From Roseibium sp. MMSF_3412 (GTDB lineage Bacteria > Pseudomonadota > Alphaproteobacteria > Rhizobiales > Stappiaceae): a DNA stretch of 64,000 bases. Positions 25,991-36,640 of the stretch are shown one piece after another. The DNA is taken from assembly GCF_030733265.1 (NCBI RefSeq), contig NZ_JASHJI010000006.1, positions 248,001 to 312,000 on the forward strand, written 5' to 3'. The notes below the pieces were generated by a model. That model did no database searches. It was not told the DNA's origin and saw nothing but the letters and a program-made list of their open reading frames with translations. The position numbers and the translations under genes were made by a program. Every line of letters begins with the position of its first letter. Position 1 is the first letter of the stretch.

Positions 25991-28612
25991 CTATTCGGCA
26001 GGTTCTTCGGATTTGGGTGAAGATGTGCGCGGTTTGCGGTCTTTGGTGGGTTTGGCAACGGTGGGTTTGCGCGACGCAGACTTGCGCGCAGCCGGTTTGC
26101 CGGGCGAGGCTTTTTGGGTCGGCCTTGCCTTTGCCGCCACCGCCGTCGTCTTCTTCACCGGCGCTTTTACAGCTGCCGGCTCCGGGGCCTTGTCCGGCTC
26201 TGCCGAAGCCGCGCTCTCCCCCAGTGGATCTTCTTCGATGTTTCCGGTTGCCGGCGGCAGGCCCAGCACCTTGTGGAAACTTTGAAGCGTCTCCAGCGTG
26301 TGCGGCGTCATCTCGTCGATGTCACCGGGAATATAGCGGACGACCCTGGTGGCCAGTTCGCGTTCTTCCCTGGTCTTGAGCAGTTTCGGCAAGGAAGACA
26401 GCGCGCGCTCTGGAGCGAATTCGACAATCAGTGTCTGTTCCTGAAGCATGAAGCTGCGCTCGTCGGGAGTGAGCGACTTGAAAGGTTCGTCCTGGGTAAG
26501 CACGCGCGAGGACCGCTCGAGCCGGTCGCGCCGCACATTGCCCCGGCTTTCGGCGAGCAGGATCAGCATCCGGACAACCGCTTCCCGGAAGCCGCCTTCC
26601 TCGATATGCATAAGGGCAGCCTGGACCGGAGGCAGACTGCGCAACTCGTCCGCGTTCTTGAGTGTGCGGCCCGGCTGCCTGGATCGCCCGAACCAGCGCA
26701 TGTAGGGCGTCCCCCACATGGTGTAGAAGAGGTTCTCATACATGGTGTCGCGCAGATCGCGGAAGAGGTCCATGGACTGCTCGATCATCGCCGCCTGGAC
26801 CCGTTCCAGTTCCACGAACGGGTTGTCAGGCGCAACCGGGTGACGCTCGGCTTTGGTCTTCTCGGCCCAGCCCGGAAGAGTGCTCAGGAACGGGTTCATG
26901 CTCGAAAAGAGCTCGTGCTGAAGCCGCAGGGGATGGGTGCGCCGCCGCAGGTCCGCGCTCTGCTCGGTGACGCCGGCCTGAACAAACGGGCGCACACAAA
27001 CGTCGTAAAACTCGGCCTGCTGCTCGGACGCCCTTGCGACCGCGGCAAACGGGATCTCGTCGTCACGGCCGTCATCCAGCGCTTTGAGGTCATCCGTGCT
27101 GCGCTCGTGGAAGCTGACGGTAAACTGGCGGTCGAGCAACTCGCCTTCGTAATCGTCGATCGTCATCTCGTATAGACCCGGCGGCAGCGCCTCGATGGTC
27201 TTCAGCGTCGAGGTTACCTCCGTATGCTCCTTCTTGGCGATCTTGGAGGAGACGAAAATCCCGAGGTGTCCGACCTGGTCGTGAACCATGTAGATGATCC
27301 GCTGTCCGCGGATCGCAATCTCCCGCTCATCCGCGTAGGTGTCGAGTATCCAGTTGAGCGCCTGCTGCGGCGGGGTAATGTTGTCGCCGAAGCTGGCAAA
27401 AACGATGATCGGCGCGCGGACCTGCTTGATATCGACATTCCGTCCCGGTTCGAGTTGCGCTTCATTCTTGGACAGACGGTTGCCGACAAAGAGCTGTTCG
27501 ACGATCCACTTCATTTCCGCTTCGTTCAAAAGGAAGTAACCGCCCCACCAACGCTCGAATTCCAGAAAGCGCTGCGGCTCGGTGTCGACCTTGGAATAAA
27601 GGTCGTAATACTTGCCGAAATAGTTCCTGGCAGGATTGAGAAGCTCGAAGTTCTGGACAATGTCCGCACCGTCAAAGACGCCGTGGCCAAGGTCGGAGTA
27701 GAACATGGCGTTGTAGGTTCCGCCCAGAATTCCGCCATTGTAGCGCATCGGGTTTTCACCCACGCGCCCAGCCCATGTCGACACCGGCGCGCCGTTGAGA
27801 ATGATCGGGCCCGTGAGGTCGGGGTTCGTCGCCGCAAGCAGCAAGGTTGCCCAGCCTCCCTGGCAATTGCCGGTGACCACCGGATTGGGCGCCTCGGGAT
27901 GCAGTTCCTTCACCTTGCGCACGAACGCGGCTTCCGCACGGGTGACATCGGCCAGCGTCTGGCCTTTTTCGGGCATGCGCTTGAAGGCCACGAAATAGAC
28001 GGGATGGCCGTCGCGAAGTGCGACACCCACCTGGCTGTCCGGCTTGAACCCGCCGATGCCCGCGCCGTGTCCCGCACGCGGATCAATGATGATATACGGG
28101 CGTTTCCAGGGCTTGGGTTCACGGCACGGGGTATCTTCCGGATGCCTGATCTTCAGGAGCATGTAGCAGCAGGGATGCGGCAGGTCCGCACCGTCCAGAA
28201 CCAGGTCGTAGTCATAGATGAGGACAGGCGGACAGCCCGCCTCTTCATGCTCGATGAAATTGTCGCCCCGCTGGCGCAGCGTATCCATCGTGAGCACGAT
28301 ACGCTGAGCCGCGTCTTTCCAGTAACTCTCAAAGGCGCCGTAAAGCGCGCCTTTCGCCTGCGCCTGTGTCAGATCTTCGAACGCCTTGCCATACGCTGAC
28401 AGGCTGTCCTGCCAGCGCTGCTTGTGCACATCGGTGATGTTCGTCAGATGCTTTGTGAGCCCGCGAGCCATAAGCTCCGCCATGTTCGAGATTTCCGCCG
28501 CCTGGGCCTGCCACGCGGTGAAGCGCTGCGACGGTGACCACGCCGTCGCGTCTTCCAAAGACTGCAGGAATTCGTTGTGGCCCTTCTCGAGCGCGTCGAA
28601 AATGTCCTTCAT
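25991..28612 (-). CDS. DUF3141-domain alpha/beta-hydrolase-fold protein with PHA-synthase-like triad
   Basis: An 873-aa protein. Residues ~1-125 are helical and phasin-like. Residues ~130-480 are an alpha/beta-hydrolase domain with Cys250 in GNCQGG, Asp410 in SFGDNITPP and His449 in VGHLGIF; that order matches the catalytic Cys-Asp-His of PHA synthases (G-x-C-x-G box). The middle to C-terminal part (~480-790) is DUF3141-specific. The last ~75 residues are Lys/Ala/Pro/Thr rich (KKTTAVAAKARPTQKAS), like phasin or histone-like tails that bind granules or DNA. GGAGG precedes the ATG. It follows a FabI-like gene by 9 bp. Function is unproven; a role in polyester metabolism is an inference. Confidence 0.85.
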   Translation of the reverse strand: MKDIFDALEKGHNEFLQSLEDATAWSPSQRFTAWQAQAAEISNMAELMARGLTKHLTNITDVHKQRWQDSLSAYGKAFEDLTQAQAKGALYGAFESYWKDAAQRIVLTMDTLRQRGDNFIEHEEAGCPPVLIYDYDLVLDGADLPHPCCYMLLKIRHPEDTPCREPKPWKRPYIIIDPRAGHGAGIGGFKPDSQVGVALRDGHPVYFVAFKRMPEKGQTLADVTRAEAAFVRKVKELHPEAPNPVVTGNCQGGWATLLLAATNPDLTGPIILNGAPVSTWAGRVGENPMRYNGGILGGTYNAMFYSDLGHGVFDGADIVQNFELLNPARNYFGKYYDLYSKVDTEPQRFLEFERWWGGYFLLNEAEMKWIVEQLFVGNRLSKNEAQLEPGRNVDIKQVRAPIIVFASFGDNITPPQQALNWILDTYADEREIAIRGQRIIYMVHDQVGHLGIFVSSKIAKKEHTEVTSTLKTIEALPPGLYEMTIDDYEGELLDRQFTVSFHERSTDDLKALDDGRDDEIPFAAVARASEQQAEFYDVCVRPFVQAGVTEQSADLRRRTHPLRLQHELFSSMNPFLSTLPGWAEKTKAERHPVAPDNPFVELERVQAAMIEQSMDLFRDLRDTMYENLFYTMWGTPYMRWFGRSRQPGRTLKNADELRSLPPVQAALMHIEEGGFREAVVRMLILLAESRGNVRRDRLERSSRVLTQDEPFKSLTPDERSFMLQEQTLIVEFAPERALSSLPKLLKTREERELATRVVRYIPGDIDEMTPHTLETLQSFHKVLGLPPATGNIEEDPLGESAASAEPDKAPEPAAVKAPVKKTTAVAAKARPTQKASPGKPAARKSASRKPTVAKPTKDRKPRTSSPKSEEPAE

Positions 28613-28621
28613 CAGGACCTC

Positions 28622-29386
28622 CTATCCAACAATGCTGTAACCGCCATCGATGAAATGAATGCCGCCCGTGACATTGAAGGCTTCGCGGCTGGCAAGGAAC
28701 GCGGCATAGGCGCCGACGTCATCGATCGTGGCAAGGTGATGTGTGGGTGCGCGCTCGGCCGCGTCGTTCAGCAATTCATCGAATTCCGCGATACCTGACG
28801 CCGCGCGCGTGCGCAATGGTCCGGGAGAGAGAGCATGCACCGATATGCCCTTGGGTCCCATCTCGGCCGCCGCGTAGCGGGTCGCTGCCTCAAGCGCAGC
28901 CTTGACCGGTCCCATGACACCATAATTCTCGACAACCTTCTGAGCGCCCATAAACGAAACCGTCATGCAGGTGCCCCCCTTCGGCATCAAGGGTTCGGCC
29001 TTGCGGATGAGACGCAGGAAGGAGTGAACCGAGATATCCATCGCCAGCGAAAACCCGTCCGCGGAGCAATCGACGACACGGCCATGCAGATCATCCTTCT
29101 TCGAAAAGGCAATGGAATGCAGCAACGTGTCGAGCTTGCCCCACTTTTCCGTAATCATGGCGAAAAGCGCGTCCAGCTCGCCCTCGTCCCGCACGTCGAG
29201 CGGTGCGATAATCTCCGCGCCAAGTTCTTCGGCCAGCGGACGAACAAAGGGCTCTGCCTTTTCATTGAGATAAGTGATCGCCAGATCAGCGCCCTGCTCG
29301 CGAAAGGCCTTCGCACAGCCATACGCGATGGACTGGTCGTTGGCGACACCGACCACAAGGGCCTTGAACCCCGTCAAATCAAACAT
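28622..29386 (-). CDS. fabI: FabI-like enoyl-ACP/acyl reductase (SDR family)
   Basis: A 254-aa Rossmann short-chain reductase with the divergent FabI cofactor motif GVANDQSIAYG (residues 13-23) and the catalytic pair Tyr155...Lys162 (NYGVMGPVK). The first active-site tyrosine of classical FabI is replaced by Phe145 in SFMGAQKVV. It reduces trans-2-enoyl thioesters with NAD(P)H. Coupling to the DUF3141 gene suggests a specialised paralogue, perhaps polyester-linked, rather than the housekeeping enzyme. The start has GGGAG about ten bases upstream. Confidence 0.85.
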   Translation of the reverse strand: MFDLTGFKALVVGVANDQSIAYGCAKAFREQGADLAITYLNEKAEPFVRPLAEELGAEIIAPLDVRDEGELDALFAMITEKWGKLDTLLHSIAFSKKDDLHGRVVDCSADGFSLAMDISVHSFLRLIRKAEPLMPKGGTCMTVSFMGAQKVVENYGVMGPVKAALEAATRYAAAEMGPKGISVHALSPGPLRTRAASGIAEFDELLNDAAERAPTHHLATIDDVGAYAAFLASREAFNVTGGIHFIDGGYSIVG

Positions 29387-29734
29387 GACTGTCAGCTCCC
29401 TGACGTTGAAACAGACTGGAACCGGCGTAACGCCGGGAACGATCTCCCGTCGTTTCAGACGCAGCCTGAAACTCTTCGCAGTGCAACATGATCAGTGTGA
29501 CGACACAATGACTTTTGTGAGACGTAGGTGGTTGTGCGGATCAGCTTCCATTGCCACAACTACTTACTTTAGGTCAGTTAAAATAATACAACCGGGCCAC
29601 AACCTGTATTTGAAAATAAACATCATCTTGTTATTTGCCAAAAACATATTATTTTCAAATATGTTTATGTTATGATTTCAAACCAATCTTTGTTTTTTTG
29701 AACAGAAAATAAAATTACACTTGAGGGCCGCGTC
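29387..29734. other. AT-rich intergenic region before the uncharacterised three-ORF locus
   Basis: Positions about 29560-29705 are far richer in A/T than the rest of the window, with runs such as AAAATAATA and CATATTATTTTCAAATATG. This is probably the promoter and operator zone for the rightward genes, and could mark a foreign segment border. The left part holds the FabI promoter. No gene of more than trivial length is supported. Confidence 0.5.
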
Positions 29735-29833
29735 ATGAAGAAAGTTTTGATTGTCCTTCTGTTACTCTCCGGCAGTTCCGCACCTGGTTTTGCACAAACG
29801 GCGTGTAACCCGGCTACACAGTATTGCCGGTAA
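29735..29833 (+). CDS. Tiny exported peptide ORF (32 aa)
   Basis: ATG AAG AAA opens a 32-codon frame with a Shine-Dalgarno-like GAGGG seven bases upstream. The product has Lys2-Lys3, a leucine-rich core (VLIVLLLLSGSSAPG) and a good cleavage site after FAQ or GFA. That leaves a mature piece of only about ten residues, TACNPATQYCR, with two cysteines able to form a disulfide loop. The next gene begins 27 bp later. It could be a secreted signal peptide-like pheromone, a leader, or the remnant of a larger secreted protein. No homologue is known to me. Confidence 0.5.
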   Translation: MKKVLIVLLLLSGSSAPGFAQTACNPATQYCR

Positions 29834-29860
29834 CAACACACATTTAGGCAGGCACCAGAC

Positions 29861-31900
29861 ATGCCCGACCTCGTCGCCCTGCTTTTTGGCGCGCTGATCA
29901 TCGGCGTTTTTTCCTATGAGCGTTTCAACAAGGCGACCTATGGCAGCCGCAGGCAACTTGAGCGCCTTGTCGACCTCCTGACGCCCGACAAGCTGCGGGC
30001 CCGCAAGACCGTCTTCCACGCGTACACCTTCTATGCCCTGACGATGTTGCTGATTTACTTCTTCCTGTGCGCCTATGCGGAGGTCATTCCCTATCTGGGC
30101 GGTCCGGACATCCTTGCAGAAACAGTGGGCGCCAGCCAGTTGCCGACCGCGCCGACGGACGAGGCGGACGGCTCTACCGTCGGCTTCGTGCCCCTCAACA
30201 ACAGCGAGAGCGTTTTCTGGGCTCAGCCGCTTTCAAGCGAAACGGGACCGGTTGAAAAACGAAACTTTCTCGACATCGGCATAGACCCGTCCATCTCGCT
30301 GACGATCGCGCTGATCATCGTCGGTCTCGCGCCGACCTTCCCGGTCCTGCAGCGTTTTGAAGACTGGATGCGCAGCGCGGCACACCGGCTCGCCGGCATT
30401 CCGACACGGGTCATCGGTGCAGGTGAGGATCTGCAGCGCAATTCGATCCAGCTGCGCGACGAAGACGAACTTGATGTCGAAATTCCGAAAAACAGCCTTC
30501 TCATTCCGCGCGGCCACTGGGAGCGCATCCCGCACTATACCAAGGCGGCTGAAGGTCAACTCGCCGACCCTCAGGACTTTCACGAGGATCTCGACCTCAT
30601 CTTCTCGATTTCGTCCTGGATATTGGACCGGAAACTGAAACTGGCGAATGCGAGCCAGCGCGAGGAATTCGACAATCTGGAAGCCGCCCTCACCCGGCGC
30701 AGGGATGTTCTCCTTCTGGAGCTGGATGAAAAATCTGGCTACCAGGCCGGCGAACCCGTCGTAACCGCGGAGAACACCGAAGCAACACCGGAGACCGAAG
30801 CGCCGCACGAGGGGAACGGCTCCGGTGTCAATTCAGCGGCAAATGAAAAAAAGCGTGCCAGCTGGGAACGGCTGGCCGAAGAGGCGGACCACCTGGCGGA
30901 CGATCTTTGCATCCTGCTGGCACTCTATGTTGAACACGAAATCATCATCCCGGACAGCGGCAGTCAGCGGCCCGAGAAGAACGCGTCCAGCTCCGTCCGC
31001 CAGCAACTTCTCGCCAAGAAGAAACTCGAAGCGTTCTTGAGCGACCTCTTCAACGAACACGCCGGGCCCGTCCATGCCCGTTCGCACGCCATGCTGACAA
31101 TCCTCTGGTCAGCCGGGATCACGATCGCACTGGCGCTCGCATGGAGCGTTTTTCCCGGCCCCTACGAGACCGCGCTTCAAAGCGGCAGCGCCGGAAGCCC
31201 CTACTGGCGCGCGCTTGGATATGCCACCACCTCGTTCAACAGCTTCTGCGTCCCGATAATCATTGCGCTGGCGCTGCGTGACGGAGCACGCCAGACGCAC
31301 CGGTGGCGGAACATGTCACAGGCGCACTGGACGAAGCGACTGCCGCAGGCGGCTGTGCTGATGTTCGTGTCCTGGGCCGTCGCGACACTCTTCATCATCG
31401 GGCTGGTTCTGTGGCGGTCAGCCATAGAATCGGGCGGCTGGGAAGAAAACCAGCGCACGGTCTGGGCCACGCTACAGGCGTCGTTCGAATACAACGCCCC
31501 CACCCCCTTGAGAGGTGCTGTCCTCGCGCTGCTGCTTGTTGTCCTGCTGGATTCCGCGTCCGCGCTTTCCAGAGCTGAAGTATCACAGAAAACAATGGCC
31601 TGGAGCCGAGGCTGGGCGATCCGCGCAGCGATCGTGATGGGGCTTTGTGGCGGGGTTACGCGTTTTCTCACCTCCTGGGCATCCGCACTCAACCGCTCTG
31701 CCGAACAACCGCAACTCGATGCCATCGACCACGGCCTGATCGCCTATGCGGCCATCTACTCCGCGATACTCGGGTTCCTGGTGGTCTTCTGTGTCGCCGA
31801 AGCGCTGCAGAACCAGCGGCGGCGGCAAACCGGATCCACCGCAAAATCAGCGCCCCTCGTCGGCCAGACATCAACTAAATCCCGAACGGCGGCATCATGA
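29861..31900 (+). CDS. Uncharacterised 679-aa polytopic membrane protein
   Basis: I do not recognise a family. Hydrophobic segments fall near residues 3-18, 53-72, 145-160, 409-430, 450-472, 494-518, 550-568, 585-603 and 625-648. Thus three N-terminal helices, a ~245-residue soluble domain (165-408) and a six-helix C-terminal bundle. The soluble part is highly charged and helical with likely coiled coils (260-290, 328-345, 382-400) and an acidic Glu/Thr linker at 296-320. No kinase, nucleotide-binding or nuclease motif is visible. It overlaps the following periplasmic protein gene (ATGATGA), so the two products probably work together. A sensor, channel or transporter role is possible but unproven. 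Confidence 0.8.
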   Translation: MPDLVALLFGALIIGVFSYERFNKATYGSRRQLERLVDLLTPDKLRARKTVFHAYTFYALTMLLIYFFLCAYAEVIPYLGGPDILAETVGASQLPTAPTDEADGSTVGFVPLNNSESVFWAQPLSSETGPVEKRNFLDIGIDPSISLTIALIIVGLAPTFPVLQRFEDWMRSAAHRLAGIPTRVIGAGEDLQRNSIQLRDEDELDVEIPKNSLLIPRGHWERIPHYTKAAEGQLADPQDFHEDLDLIFSISSWILDRKLKLANASQREEFDNLEAALTRRRDVLLLELDEKSGYQAGEPVVTAENTEATPETEAPHEGNGSGVNSAANEKKRASWERLAEEADHLADDLCILLALYVEHEIIIPDSGSQRPEKNASSSVRQQLLAKKKLEAFLSDLFNEHAGPVHARSHAMLTILWSAGITIALALAWSVFPGPYETALQSGSAGSPYWRALGYATTSFNSFCVPIIIALALRDGARQTHRWRNMSQAHWTKRLPQAAVLMFVSWAVATLFIIGLVLWRSAIESGGWEENQRTVWATLQASFEYNAPTPLRGAVLALLLVVLLDSASALSRAEVSQKTMAWSRGWAIRAAIVMGLCGGVTRFLTSWASALNRSAEQPQLDAIDHGLIAYAAIYSAILGFLVVFCVAEALQNQRRRQTGSTAKSAPLVGQTSTKSRTAAS

Positions 31901-33216
31901 TGAAGTGGCTTGTTTCCCTTTGCCTGGTTTTCGCGAACGCATGTACGACGGCGAATACTGCCGGTGCGGATGAGCACGCTGCGCCGATCAAGATGGCGGT
32001 CCGGACGGACACCCGTCCCTTCATCTGGATGAACAATGCCTCGGGCGAGTTTCTTGGCTTCTACTGGGACATCTGCACGGAAGCGATCTACCGTGCCGGC
32101 TATCAGCTCGAGACGGTTGAAATCGGGTCAGCCGAGCGGAAGTCCATCCTTGGCACCGGCCGGATCGGCGAGCAAGGCGTGCAGCAACAACCGGCAAAGG
32201 TCGCGTCCCTGACCGGCGCGCCACCAGCCGCCAACGCGCCGCAGGAGAAGGTCACGGAAATCGATTTTCTGTGCGACCCGACCACGATCACGCTGCAACG
32301 CATGCGCAGCTTTCCCGTTGAAGCCGGCACGCCGGTTCTTCATTTTTCGCAAATCGTCTTTGTGGCCAACAGCTCCTTCGTGAAATCCAAACCCGGAAAA
32401 GACATCACCAGGAACGAAGGCAAGCTTCCCGAAGACGGTCCGGAACCAACCTGCGACTGCATCCTGCCCTGGATTGATCACCTTGGCGCTGTCGCGCGCG
32501 GTGAGCCGTCACCGTCTCATTCCTGCCAGACTGCCTGGTGGCCGAAGAAAGAGACTGTGCCGACAGAAAGTGCGGAAGACGGCGAGAACTCCGGCGAAGA
32601 GGGGCTCCTTGAGAACCGGCAGGCAAGTTTCTGGGACAGGTTCAAGATCGAATTCCAATTCGTCCCGGCAACACCGCAGCAGGCCAAAACCGAGGCTCCC
32701 AAGGATTATGAAATCTGGGGTTATGTGGAAGGATCGACGATCGGTGACGCCCTGAACGCGCTTTTGAGCAAGCCGCCTGAAAACCGGATCGGCGCGAAGA
32801 TTGTCTGCTCGCGCAGCTACACCTCACATACGGCAGCCGCGCGCGCCTTCTGCGACGGAGAATTGTCCCGCTACTATGGCGATCTTGATATTGTGCAGGC
32901 GTCGCTCGCAGATCAGCGGAACCAGACCCGGACGGAATGTGCGATGGACCCGGCGCCTGCCGGTGCCGGACGATATGAGCCTTACGCCTTCGTCATTTCA
33001 TCGCGGACGCACCCTGGCCTGCCGGAAAAAATCGATCTTGCGCTCTACAGCATGTTTCAGGACGGCACGATCGAACGCCTGTTCGCCGGTCATTTCCCCG
33101 ATACCAAGATGTCGGACTTTCTGAACACGCTTTTCAGGATCAACAGCATCCCGGCGGGGACGGTGCTGGTGACCGAGTCCGAGGCCGACCCATCAGTCGA
33201 GACGGCGGAGGATTGA
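31897..33216 (+). CDS. Periplasmic SBP_bac_3-like solute-binding protein with inserts
   Basis: A 439-aa protein with a signal peptide (about residues 1-24, MMKWLVSLCLVFANA). The mature N-terminus IKMAVRTDTRPFIWMNNASGEFLGFYWDIC is the start of an extracellular solute-binding domain of family 3. The C-terminal lobe ends in the matching helix IDLALYSMFQDGTIERLFAGHFP. Between them are unusual Pro/Glu-rich inserts (about 85-115 and 165-255) not found in ordinary amino-acid-binding proteins, and several cysteines. There is no permease or ABC ATPase here. Its start overlaps the stop of the membrane protein gene, so it may be the ligand sensor for that protein. Confidence 0.75.
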   Translation: MMKWLVSLCLVFANACTTANTAGADEHAAPIKMAVRTDTRPFIWMNNASGEFLGFYWDICTEAIYRAGYQLETVEIGSAERKSILGTGRIGEQGVQQQPAKVASLTGAPPAANAPQEKVTEIDFLCDPTTITLQRMRSFPVEAGTPVLHFSQIVFVANSSFVKSKPGKDITRNEGKLPEDGPEPTCDCILPWIDHLGAVARGEPSPSHSCQTAWWPKKETVPTESAEDGENSGEEGLLENRQASFWDRFKIEFQFVPATPQQAKTEAPKDYEIWGYVEGSTIGDALNALLSKPPENRIGAKIVCSRSYTSHTAAARAFCDGELSRYYGDLDIVQASLADQRNQTRTECAMDPAPAGAGRYEPYAFVISSRTHPGLPEKIDLALYSMFQDGTIERLFAGHFPDTKMSDFLNTLFRINSIPAGTVLVTESEADPSVETAED

Positions 33217-33246
33217 AAAAGCCGGCCCCGCGATTGCGGGGCCGGC
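33216..33246 (-). terminator. Rho-independent terminator of katG
   Basis: An 11-bp perfect stem (GCCGGCCCCGC/GCGGGGCCGGC) with a 4-base loop is followed by TTTTT on the minus strand. It lies 30 bp after the katG stop. On + there is no T-run, so it is mainly a katG terminator. Confidence 0.82.
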
Positions 33247-33276
33247 CTTGGTGTCTCTCCCTCAGTGAGGACTGGC

Positions 33277-35487
<2,211 letters not shown>

Positions 35488-35710
35488 TTACAAAACCCCG
35501 GCCCGGTGACAGCATTTTGACAGGGCACGCGCTTTCACAAACGCGTTGACAGTCCCGATGCTGGCAGTTGGCCGGAGAACTCCGTGATTTGGTCCCAAAC
35601 CCGGTCCGTGTGACTACATTTAAGATGCCGATCGCACGTTTCCAGTCTGGTGTGATTCCAAACTAGCAGAGCACGATCATCAGAAGAAGTTGAATTTCCT
35701 GATCGCTTTG

Positions 35711-35725
35711 ATAGTTTTTACTTAT
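35711..35725. promoter_or_regulatory. OxyR-like half-site overlapping the oxyR start codon
   Basis: ATAGTTTTTACTTAT fits the OxyR half-site ATAGntnnnanCTAT at all but one of its specified positions. Its last two bases are the AT of the oxyR initiation codon. A second half-site with correct spacing was not clear to me. Autoregulation is inferred. Confidence 0.5.
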
Positions 35726-36608
35726 GATAAACATCACGCTGAAACAACTTCGATATTTCGAGGCTCTCGCCCGTCACGGCCACTTCGGCAAGGCGGCAGA
35801 TGCCTGCGCGATTTCGCAGCCGGCCCTGTCGATGCAGATCAAGGAAATGGAGGAAGCGCTCGGTGCTTCGCTAATCGAACGCGGGCCTCGGCAGGTCAGA
35901 CTGACGCATTTCGGCGAGGTGGCCGTGGAGCGTGCCCGGGACATTCTGCGCGCCGCGGAAGAACTCGGGGACCTGGCCCGTGCCTCGCGCGACCGGCTTG
36001 TCGGACGGCTGCGCATCGGGGTCATCCCCACGATCGCGCCTTACCTGCTTCCGCGGGTCATCGGGGCCTTGTCCGAAAAGCATCCGGAGCTTGAGATCCA
36101 TGTGCGCGAGACGGTCACGCCGAAGCTCATTCAGGAACTCGGCGAAGGCAAGCTGGATACCGCGATCGTCGCCCTGCCGGTTTCCGAGGGATCGCTTGCC
36201 GAAACACCATTGTTCGACGAAACCTTTATGCTCGTGCGCTCGGCCAGCGAGGCGAACGCCCCTATGCCCAGCGCCGACCGGTTGCGCGAAATGCGGCTTC
36301 TGCTTCTTGAGGAAGGTCATTGCTTCCGCGATCAGGCCTTGTCCTTCTGCAACCTGCCCTCCGGCCCGCCGCGCGAAGTGCTCGATGCCAGTTCGCTGTC
36401 GACACTGGTTCAGATGGTCAGCGCCGGAATGGGCGTGACACTCATTCCGGAAATGGCAGTGCCCGTCGAAACCCGGTCCGCCTCTGTGTCCGTTTGCCGC
36501 TTCGAGGATCCCGAGCCCACGCGGACCGTCGGCATGGTCTGGCGCAAGTCCAGCCCCCTCGCCGGTCAGCTTGGCGAAATCGCGGAGATCGTCAGAACCT
36601 GTTCGTGA
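35724..36608 (+). CDS. oxyR: Hydrogen-peroxide sensor OxyR (LysR family)
   Basis: A 294-aa LysR-type regulator: winged helix-turn-helix at 1-60 (LKQLRYFEALARHGHFGKAADACAISQPALS) and a periplasmic-binding-like effector domain at 92-290. The redox pair is present as Cys200 and Cys209 in GHCFRDQALSFC, the same C-x8-C spacing as Cys199/Cys208 of E. coli OxyR. Peroxide would form a disulfide and activate divergent katG. No clear Shine-Dalgarno precedes the ATG, and an OxyR-like site overlaps it. Confidence 0.95.
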   Translation: MINITLKQLRYFEALARHGHFGKAADACAISQPALSMQIKEMEEALGASLIERGPRQVRLTHFGEVAVERARDILRAAEELGDLARASRDRLVGRLRIGVIPTIAPYLLPRVIGALSEKHPELEIHVRETVTPKLIQELGEGKLDTAIVALPVSEGSLAETPLFDETFMLVRSASEANAPMPSADRLREMRLLLLEEGHCFRDQALSFCNLPSGPPREVLDASSLSTLVQMVSAGMGVTLIPEMAVPVETRSASVSVCRFEDPEPTRTVGMVWRKSSPLAGQLGEIAEIVRTCS

Positions 36609-36640
36609 GCGAAATCAGTCGTCTGATTGCCGATGCCCGC

